7,387 nucleotides of DNA, from positions 1 through 7,387 of the forward strand of contig CAKQBC010000111.1 in assembly GCA_934215995.1 (NCBI GenBank), in the 5' to 3' direction. Position 1 is the stretch's first letter. The number at the start of each line of letters is the position of its first letter. Origin of the DNA: an uncultured Bacillus sp. Its GTDB lineage: Bacteria > Bacillota > Bacilli > Bacillales > DSM-1321. Below are positions 1 to 7,387 of the stretch, piece by piece. Under the pieces are notes generated by a model, which was not told where the DNA came from, did not search any database, and saw nothing but the letters and a program-made list of their open reading frames with translations. A program made the position numbers and the translations under genes.

Positions 1-1301
1 ATATAGAACAGGCGCTCATCTCCGGCTTTACGGATTCTTTTCTCTGTGATTGCCGCATCGTATTCCCCATCTTTCAATCCCAGATGGTAGATGCCGCATT
101 CGAGGGAACGGATTGCCTTCATCAGGGATTCTTCGAGCGTACGTCCGATAGCCATTACTTCTCCGGTCGCTTTCATTTGCGTGCCCAATTTCCGGTTGGC
201 TGATTCAAATTTATCGAAAGGCCATCTTGGAATCTTGGAAACGATGTAATCAAGCGCAGGTTCGAAGCTTGCATACGTTTTGCCGGTCACCGGATTCATC
301 ATTTCGTCCAATTGCAGTCCGACGGCGATTTTTGCCGCAAGCTTGGCAATCGGATAGCCAGTCGCTTTCGAAGCCAATGCAGATGAACGGCTCACCCGCG
401 GATTCACTTCAATAATATAATAGTTGAAGCTGTCCGGATCGAGCGCCAATTGAACGTTGCAGCCACCTTCTATTTTCAGGGCGCGGATGATCTTAAGAGA
501 AGCATTGCGCAACAGCTGGTATTCCCTGTCGCTCAATGTTTGGCTCGGTGCGACAACGATCGAATCGCCTGTATGAATGCCGACCGGGTCGATGTTTTCC
601 ATGTTGCAGACTACAATCGCCGTATCATTGGAGTCACGCATCACTTCGTATTCAATTTCCTTAAAGCCGGCGATGCTTTTTTCAATAAGGCACTGATTGA
701 CAGGGCTGTTTTTCAGGCCGCTCGCAACGATTTCCTTCAGCTCTGTTTCATTAGAGCATATTCCGCCTCCCGTGCCTCCGAGCGTGAAGGCAGGGCGGAC
801 GATGATCGGATAGCCGACGCGTACTGTGAATGCCAGTGCCTCTTCCAATGAATGGATGATATCGCTATCCGGAACCGGTTCGCCCAGTTCATTCATTAAG
901 CTTCTGAACAGGTCCCGGTCTTCCGCCTGCTCGATTGCAGACAGCTTTGTTCCCAATATTTCGACTCCGCATTCCTCGAGGACGCCTGCCTTGGACAGTT
1001 CCACTGCCAAGTTCAGGCCCGTTTGCCCGCCGAGCGTAGGAAGCAGCGCATCCGGCCGTTCTTTGCGGATGATTTTGCTGACGAATTCAAGTGTCAGAGG
1101 CTCTATGTAAACTGCATCAGCGATTTCAGTATCTGTCATGATGGTTGCAGGGTTTGAATTGACAAGGATCACCCTGTAGCCTTCCTCCTTCAGGGCCATG
1201 CAGGCCTGTGTGCCTGCATAGTCGAACTCAGCCGCCTGCCCGATGATGATTGGGCCTGACCCGATCACTAAAATGCTTTTTATATCCGTACGTTTCGGCA
1301 T
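1..1301 (-). CDS. carB: Carbamoyl-phosphate synthetase large subunit (pyrimidine-specific), 5' part only
   Basis: Also called pyrAB. The large subunit uses ammonia delivered by CarA, bicarbonate and two ATP to make carbamoyl phosphate in the cytoplasm, the first committed step of the pathway. I translated it by hand: it begins [17 protein letters not shown], and 433 codons lie in the window, about 40% of the usual ~1070, so the 3' end is beyond the left edge. Seen: the N-terminal pre-ATP-grasp domain ([19 protein letters not shown], residues 14-32) and the first ATP-grasp (carboxyphosphate) domain. Expected ATP/metal-site residues are present: R129, R169, the TLGGTGGG loop (173-180), E215, H243, Q284, E298 and N300 ([12 protein letters not shown]). 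No frameshift is seen. The ATG at 1299-1301 has GGAGGAG about 10 nt upstream and lies 22 nt inside the end of carA, which suggests translational coupling and equal subunit synthesis. Confidence 0.97.
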   Translation of the reverse strand, partial: MPKRTDIKSILVIGSGPIIIGQAAEFDYAGTQACMALKEEGYRVILVNSNPATIMTDTEIADAVYIEPLTLEFVSKIIRKERPDALLPTLGGQTGLNLAVELSKAGVLEECGVEILGTKLSAIEQAEDRDLFRSLMNELGEPVPDSDIIHSLEEALAFTVRVGYPIIVRPAFTLGGTGGGICSNETELKEIVASGLKNSPVNQCLIEKSIAGFKEIEYEVMRDSNDTAIVVCNMENIDPVGIHTGDSIVVAPSQTLSDREYQLLRNASLKIIRALKIEGGCNVQLALDPDSFNYYIIEVNPRVSRSSALASKATGYPIAKLAAKIAVGLQLDEMMNPVTGKTYASFEPALDYIVSKIPRWPFDKFESANRKLGTQMKATGEVMAIGRTLEESLMKAIRSLECGIYHLGLKDGEYDAAITEKRIRKAGDERLFY

Positions 1302-2385
1302 AGTTTTTTCTCCTCCGCTTTTGATGCTTCAATCATATTTATGAACTCGTCGAACAATGGGCTGGCATCCTCCGGCCCAGGCGATGCTTCAGGATGGTAT
1401 TGGACTGTGAATGCCGGATACTCTGTATGCTTCAGGCCTTCAACTGTTCCGTCGTTCAGGGCCCTGTGCGTCACTTCAAGTGGTGTGAAGGCAAGGGATC
1501 CTTCGCGGACGGTATAGCCATGATTTTGGGAAGTAATCGTAATTTTCCCGGTTGCCAATTCTTTGACAGGGTGGTTTGAACCCCGGTGGCCGAATTTCAG
1601 CCTTTCCGTATCGGCTCCATTGGCCAGCGCGAACAGCTGGTGGCCCAAGCAGATACCGAAGATCGGCACCTTTCCCTGGATCCCTTTTATAAGATCAAGC
1701 GCCTGCGGAACATCCTTCGGGTCCCCAGGCCCATTGGACAGCATCACACCGTCCGGACTGTAATTCAAGACCTCCTCGGCAGTCGCATTATACGGTACGA
1801 CCACTACGTCGCAGTCCCGATTATTTAACTCTCTTAGAATGCCATGCTTCATCCCGAAGTCCACAAGCACGACTCTATGGCCCCTGCCCGGGCTTGGGTA
1901 AGCTCTTTTTGTGGATACTCTTTTTACTTGGTCGGCAGGCAGTACAGAGGCCCGCAGCACTTCAAGCACCGACTCCGCAGTTTGGCCGGCTGATACGATG
2001 GCCCCTTTCAGCGTCCCGTGTTGCCGGATGATCCTTGTCAGTTTTCTAGTATCGATACCTGCAATTCCCGGGATGTTATGGATTTTAAGGTACTCATCAA
2101 GTGAATTTCCGCTTCGCCAGTTGGAAGGGAATTGGCTTGCTTCCTTTACGACCAAACCGGAAACGGCCGGCGCAATGGATTCAAAGTCATCACGGTTAAT
2201 CCCGTAATTGCCGATCAGCGGATACGTCATGGTCACAATCTGGCCGCAATAAGACGGGTCGGACAGAATTTCCTGATAACCTGTCATTCCAGTATTGAAT
2301 ACGACTTCCCCGATCCGGTCTGCCTCTGCACCGAACGCTGTCCCTGTAAATACAGTGCCGTCCTCTAATATCAGCTGCCGTTTAT

Positions 2386-2389
<4 letters not shown>
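1280..2389 (-). CDS. carA: Carbamoyl-phosphate synthetase small (glutaminase) subunit
   Basis: Also called pyrAA. It hydrolyses glutamine and passes ammonia to CarB. The protein is 369 residues (B. subtilis about 364). Residues 1 to about 150 form the CarA-specific N-terminal domain ([39 protein letters not shown]). The rest is a class I glutamine amidotransferase domain with the full catalytic triad: Cys247 in FGICLGHQL, and His332 and Glu334 in [11 protein letters not shown]. The SNGPGDP oxyanion-region motif is at about 218-224. I chose the ATG at 2387-2389 because it follows GAAGGAGG (2400-2407) with 10 nt spacing and gives the usual family N-terminus. The longer frame from 2413 would add eight residues encoded by the ribosome binding site itself. 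The start overlaps the pyrC stop as ATGA, and the 3' end overlaps carB by 22 nt, so coupled translation is likely. Confidence 0.97.
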
Positions 2390-4600
<2,211 letters not shown>

Positions 4601-4645
4601 TTATGTTCGTTCACTCTGCGTCAAGGCCACATCTTCCTATTGTTC

Positions 4646-4682
4646 AAAAAAAACACCCTGAATATCGTTTCAGGGTGTTTTT
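4646..4682 (-). terminator. Rho-independent terminator of the pyrP-pyrB attenuator (attenuator 3)
   Basis: On the transcript a 14-bp stem (plus-strand arms 4669-4682 and 4649-4662, core CACCCTGAA/TTCAGGGTG) closes a 6-nt loop and runs into eight U residues (4646-4653). TTGTTC/GAACAA arms outside it (4683-4688 and 4640-4645) could extend the helix past a bulge. The CACCC in the 5' arm can instead pair with GGGUG at the 3' base of the PyrR loop, which is the expected switch. When PyrR is bound, transcription should end here, before pyrB. Confidence 0.93.
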
Positions 4683-4751
4683 GAACAAGGCTTTATTCCA
4701 TACGGGGTCCATGTCTTTCCGTATTTTGCATACAAGCCTGTTTTATCACCC
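4673..4751 (-). promoter_or_regulatory. Antiterminator region of attenuator 3
   Basis: This alternative fold excludes both the PyrR loop and the terminator. GGGUG (plus 4747-4751) can pair with CACCC of the terminator 5' arm (plus 4673-4677). Inside it, AGGCUU/AAGCCU (4734-4739 with 4688-4693) and AUACGG/CCGUAU (4719-4724 with 4700-4705) form nested helices. I derived the pairing by eye; no energy calculation was made. Confidence 0.75.
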
Positions 4752-4784
4752 TTTTAAGCCTCTCTGGACTTTCATTAAAAGGTG
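4747..4784 (-). promoter_or_regulatory. PyrR-binding RNA stem-loop 3 (anti-antiterminator)
   Basis: The transcript carries AGUCCAGAGAGGCU (plus 4757-4770), the conserved PyrR recognition core. AGUC/GGCU pairs around the hexaloop CAGAGA. A lower stem CACCUUUUAA with UUAAAAGGGUG encloses it, with a purine-rich internal bulge on the 5' side. Bound PyrR (with UMP/UTP) stabilises this fold, blocks the antiterminator and favours termination. The stem starts 2 nt after the pyrP stop codon. The core is identical to that of loop 1. Confidence 0.92.
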
Positions 4785-4786
4785 TT

Positions 4787-6091
4787 CTATGCAGTTTTCG
4801 CTTCTTCTTCAAAAATATCTTCTTTAGCTTTTTCTTTGCCCGGCAAGATTTGATTCAGGATGATACCGATGATGGCAGCCAAAGCCATTCCGGATAGTTC
4901 AAAGTGCTCGCCGATTTTAAGCTGTGCATTTCCGATTCCGATTACAAGAATGACAGAGGCGATAATCAGGTTTCTGTTTATGCCGAAGTCTACTTTATTT
5001 TCCACCATCATCCGCAATCCGCTTGATGCGATGATCCCGAACAGAAGGATGGAGATTCCGCCCATTACCGCTTGCGGAATCGAGCTGATGATTGCCGAAA
5101 CCTTGCCGATGAATCCGAACATGATCGCGATTACACCCGCTCCGCCGATTACATATACACTGAACGCTTTCGTGATTGCCAGCACTCCAATATTCTCGCC
5201 GTATGAGGTAAGCGGAGGGCCGCCAATTACAGATCCGATCATGATTCCGACTCCGTCACCCAAAATCGAACGGTGAAGGCCAGGCTTTTCGATGAAGTTC
5301 CTTCCGACAACTTTGCTTAATACCAACTGATGGCCGATATGTTCTGATAAAGTTACGATTGCAACCGGCACCATTACGATTGCGATCTGCCAGCTGATTA
5401 CTGGGTCATAGTTCAGAAAAGGCACCGTGAAGTCCGGCATTTCGAAGAACTTCGCTGCTTTGATGCCTGCAAAATCCACAAGGCCGGCTGCTATTGAAAC
5501 AAGGTAACCAACCACAATCCCAATCAGAATCGGGATAATCTTCAGAAACCCTTTCATATATACAGAGCATAAGATCGTTACAACAAGAGTCACAAGTGCT
5601 ATTGATATATGCTTCAGGCTATAGTTTCCTGCCGCATCATACATTGCCATATTGACTGCCGTTCCTGCAAGTCCGAGCCCGATTACGACAATCACAGGTC
5701 CCACTACTACAGGCGGAAGTATATTGAATAACCATTTAACACCGAATTTTTTGATTACAATTGCTACGATTCCGTAAACCAAACCTGCCAGGAAGCATCC
5801 GAACATAACAGATTCCGGACCCCCTACACTTTTGGCGACTCCAATCGGAGCGATGAAAGCGAATGAAGAACCCAGATATGCGGGAATCTTTCCTTTTGTG
5901 ATCAGCAAGTATGCCAATGTCCCCAAGCCGCTTGATACAAGCGCAACTGCCGGGCTAAGCCCTGTCAGGAACGGGACGAGCACCGTTGCCCCGAACATTG
6001 CGAATACATGCTGCAGGCTAAGCGTAAGCCATTGCAGTGCTGACGGCCTTTCTTCTACATCAAGTACAGTCTCTCTTTTTTCTGTTTCCAT
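4787..6091 (-). CDS. pyrP: Uracil permease (NCS2/UraA family)
   Basis: A cytoplasmic-membrane uracil:proton symporter that imports uracil for salvage. With the chosen start it has 434 residues, like B. subtilis PyrP (about 435). Many hydrophobic segments fit the 14-segment (7+7) NCS2 fold. Recognisable parts: LSLQHVFAMFGATVLVP (24-40), AYLGSSFAFIAPIG (71-84), the E250 region VTLSEHIGHQ and the E299 region PPLTSYGENIG; these two glutamates match the uracil-binding glutamates of E. coli UraA. The acidic C-terminal tail is cytoplasmic. I chose the ATG at 6089-6091 (METEKRETV) because TAGGGGGAA lies upstream at about 10 nt and family homology starts nearby. An in-frame GTG at 6214 would add 41 residues, but it falls in the PyrR loop and the added part is the attenuator RNA. 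Confidence 0.96.
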   Translation of the reverse strand: METEKRETVLDVEERPSALQWLTLSLQHVFAMFGATVLVPFLTGLSPAVALVSSGLGTLAYLLITKGKIPAYLGSSFAFIAPIGVAKSVGGPESVMFGCFLAGLVYGIVAIVIKKFGVKWLFNILPPVVVGPVIVVIGLGLAGTAVNMAMYDAAGNYSLKHISIALVTLVVTILCSVYMKGFLKIIPILIGIVVGYLVSIAAGLVDFAGIKAAKFFEMPDFTVPFLNYDPVISWQIAIVMVPVAIVTLSEHIGHQLVLSKVVGRNFIEKPGLHRSILGDGVGIMIGSVIGGPPLTSYGENIGVLAITKAFSVYVIGGAGVIAIMFGFIGKVSAIISSIPQAVMGGISILLFGIIASSGLRMMVENKVDFGINRNLIIASVILVIGIGNAQLKIGEHFELSGMALAAIIGIILNQILPGKEKAKEDIFEEEAKTA

Positions 6092-6117
6092 CTTTCCAAT
6101 TCCCCCTACCCTATTTA

Positions 6118-6146
6118 CAAGAAAACCCTCGTTTTTTTGACGAGGG
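6118..6146 (-). terminator. Rho-independent terminator of the pyrR-pyrP attenuator (attenuator 2)
   Basis: The transcript forms CCCUCGU/ACGAGGG (plus arms 6140-6146 and 6126-6132), a 7-bp GC-rich stem with a 7-nt A-rich loop, followed by UUUUCUUG. The U-run is interrupted and shorter than in the other two attenuators, so this terminator may be leakier. It ends about 27 nt before the pyrP start codon. Confidence 0.88.
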
Positions 6147-6214
6147 CGGAAAGGTGAAAGGCAGCCTGGTGCGATTTGATTAGCCAGGCGGTTCTTTCCC
6201 TTTTTTAGCCTCAC
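6140..6214 (-). promoter_or_regulatory. Antiterminator region of attenuator 2
   Basis: A strong core helix GCCUGG/CCAGGC (plus 6184-6189 with 6164-6169) is flanked by GGGAAAG-type and CUUUC-type tracts that can extend it. At the base, GUGAGG from the PyrR loop (plus 6209-6214) can pair with CCUCGU of the terminator 5' arm (plus 6140-6145), two pairs being G-U. This makes the fold exclusive with both the PyrR loop and the terminator. The pairing is by eye. Confidence 0.7.
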
Positions 6215-6233
6215 GGGACCACTTTTAAAAGGG
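6198..6233 (-). promoter_or_regulatory. PyrR-binding RNA stem-loop 2 (anti-antiterminator)
   Basis: The transcript core GUCCCGUGAGGCU (plus 6207-6219) fits the PyrR pattern UCCnGnGAGGCU. The lower stem is CCCUUUU with AAAAGGG, with an unpaired stretch on the 5' side. The loop residues (CCGUGA) differ from the CAGAGA of loops 1 and 3, so affinity for PyrR may differ. It starts 9 nt after the pyrR stop codon. Confidence 0.9.
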
Positions 6234-6242
6234 TTTCTTTTT

Positions 6243-6809
<567 letters not shown>

Positions 6810-6838
6810 TCATTCTTAGTAAGTATCGATGAAGACCC

Positions 6839-6869
6839 AAAAAAATCCTCTTGCCCAGGGCAAGAGGAT
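6839..6869 (-). terminator. Rho-independent terminator of the pyrR leader (attenuator 1)
   Basis: The transcript forms an 11-bp stem AUCCUCUUGCC/GGCAAGAGGAU with a 3-nt loop (plus arms 6859-6869 and 6845-6855), followed by seven U residues (6839-6845, the innermost also pairing). It ends about 40 nt before pyrR. The CCUCUU of its 5' arm can instead pair with GAGAGG of the PyrR loop. It would also stop readthrough from rluD. Confidence 0.94.
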
Positions 6870-6931
6870 ACAGGTATACTACTGCCGGGTTTATGGTGAC
6901 ATCCGGCATTCCGTTTCCTTTTCAGCCTCTC
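6862..6931 (-). promoter_or_regulatory. Antiterminator region of attenuator 1
   Basis: The core helix is UGCCGG/CCGGCA (plus 6903-6908 with 6883-6888). The base pairs GAGAGG of the PyrR loop (plus 6926-6931) with CCUCUU of the terminator 5' arm (plus 6862-6867). The fold therefore competes with both the PyrR loop and the terminator. Derived by eye, without energy values; the linking segments pair only weakly. Confidence 0.72.
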
Positions 6932-6947
6932 TGGACTATATTAAAGG
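6917..6947 (-). promoter_or_regulatory. PyrR-binding RNA stem-loop 1 (anti-antiterminator)
   Basis: The transcript core AGUCCAGAGAGGCU (plus 6924-6937) is identical to loop 3. The lower stem is CCUUU with AAAGG. It lies about 13 nt after the expected transcription start, so the nascent RNA can be captured by PyrR soon after initiation. This is the first attenuation site of the operon and gives PyrR autoregulation. Confidence 0.92.
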
Positions 6948-6966
6948 GTCATATTCAACTATCGTT

Positions 6967-6995
6967 AGTTTACATATTGCTTGTGCTTTTGTCAA
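6967..6995 (-). promoter_or_regulatory. Sigma-A-type promoter of the pyr operon
   Basis: The minus strand has a perfect -35 box TTGACA (plus 6990-6995), a 17-nt spacer and a -10 box TAAACT (plus 6967-6972), close to TATAAT. The expected start is near 6960, giving an untranslated leader of about 160 nt before pyrR, similar to B. subtilis (about 150). The -35 box contains the stop codon of rluD. I see no other good promoter between the downstream genes. Confidence 0.88.
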
Positions 6996-7387
6996 CGGTC
7001 ATTTTGCAGTTTCTCCAAAAATTCCACAAAATACTCCGGTAAAGGCGCATTGAATTCGAGATACTCATTCGTACGCGGATGAATGAAACCGAGGACTCCA
7101 GCATGCAAAGCCTGTCCGCCCAGTTCAGGCGTCTTTTTCGGCCCATATTTCGGTTCTCCAGCAAGAGGATGGCCGATATATTTCATGTGTACGCGAATTT
7201 GGTGTGTCCTGCCTGTTTCAAGCTGGCACTCCACATAAGAAAAATCACGGTACGTTTCAAGAACCGTAAAATGAGTGACTGCATGTTTGCCATCAGGAAC
7301 GACAGTCATGCTTTGGCGATCCTTTTTATCCCGGCCGATCGGCGCATCAATCGTACCATGGCTATGGCTGATAACGCCGTGTACCAC
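6992..7387 (-). CDS. rluD: RluD-family (YlyB-type) 23S rRNA pseudouridine synthase, C-terminal part
   Basis: A member of the RluA/RluC/RluD family, which isomerises uridine to pseudouridine in RNA; in B. subtilis the gene in this place is ylyB. Only the last 131 codons are present. The 5' end, including the catalytic HRLDxxTSG-type segment, lies beyond the right edge. Seen: the conserved LETGRTHQIRVHMKYIGHPLAG (residues 56-77 of the fragment), a family motif after the catalytic segment, and GQALHAGVLGFIHP (91-104). The GTG at the very edge encodes an internal valine and is not a start. The stop TGA (6992-6994) lies inside the pyr promoter -35 box. The rRNA target cannot be deduced from this fragment, so the symbol marks the family rather than a proven target. 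Confidence 0.9.
   Translation of the reverse strand: MVHGVISHSHGTIDAPIGRDKKDRQSMTVVPDGKHAVTHFTVLETYRDFSYVECQLETGRTHQIRVHMKYIGHPLAGEPKYGPKKTPELGGQALHAGVLGFIHPRTNEYLEFNAPLPEYFVEFLEKLQNDR

Noticed and set aside
450..1110. Plus-strand open frames opposite carB
   Set aside because: They mirror a highly conserved carB frame, have no recognisable family and no convincing start signals.
4860..5276. Plus-strand 138-codon frame opposite pyrP
   Set aside because: Low-complexity, isoleucine- and proline-rich product typical of the antisense of a membrane protein gene; no binding site.
6970..7164. Minus-strand 64-codon frame overlapping the end of rluD and the promoter
   Set aside because: It is a different frame of the conserved rluD sequence and runs through the pyr promoter.
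7385..7387. GTG at the right edge as a start codon for the rluD-like gene
   Set aside because: It encodes an internal valine; the family's catalytic N-terminal half must lie beyond the window.

Overview
The window is a stretch of a Bacillaceae-type (Firmicutes) chromosome with moderate GC content. It carries the front part of the de novo pyrimidine biosynthesis operon. All genes lie on the minus strand, so they read from high to low coordinates: rluD-like (3' part only), pyrR, pyrP, pyrB, pyrC, carA (pyrAA), carB (pyrAB, 5' part only). This is the order known from Bacillus subtilis (ylyB-pyrR-pyrP-pyrB-pyrC-pyrAA-pyrAB-pyrK-pyrD-pyrF-pyrE). The last genes would lie beyond the left edge. Protein sequences, lengths, AGGAGG-type ribosome binding sites and the PyrR attenuation system all fit a Bacillus relative; I cannot name the species.

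Layout from the right edge: the C-terminal 131 codons of an RluD/YlyB pseudouridine synthase end at a stop codon lying inside the -35 box of a strong sigma-A-like promoter. An untranslated leader of about 160 nt with the first PyrR attenuator follows, then pyrR. A 151-nt gap holds the second attenuator, ahead of the uracil permease gene pyrP. A 210-nt gap holds the third, ahead of pyrB. From pyrB onward the genes overlap (35, 4 and 22 nt) and are probably translationally coupled: aspartate carbamoyltransferase, dihydroorotase, then the small and large subunits of carbamoyl-phosphate synthetase. The last is cut at the window edge after 433 codons.

How it works together: CarA/CarB make carbamoyl phosphate, PyrB joins it to aspartate, PyrC closes the ring to dihydroorotate, and PyrP imports uracil for salvage. 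PyrR senses uridine nucleotides and binds a conserved RNA stem-loop in each of the three leaders. Binding prevents an antiterminator from forming, so the Rho-independent terminator folds and transcription stops. All three leaders show the full set: PyrR loop with a UCCnGnGAGGCU core, antiterminator core hairpin, and terminator hairpin with a U-run.

I found no mobile element, CRISPR array, tRNA/rRNA or clearly novel system. The content is a well-known operon; the points of interest are in RNA regulation, gene overlaps and start-site choice.
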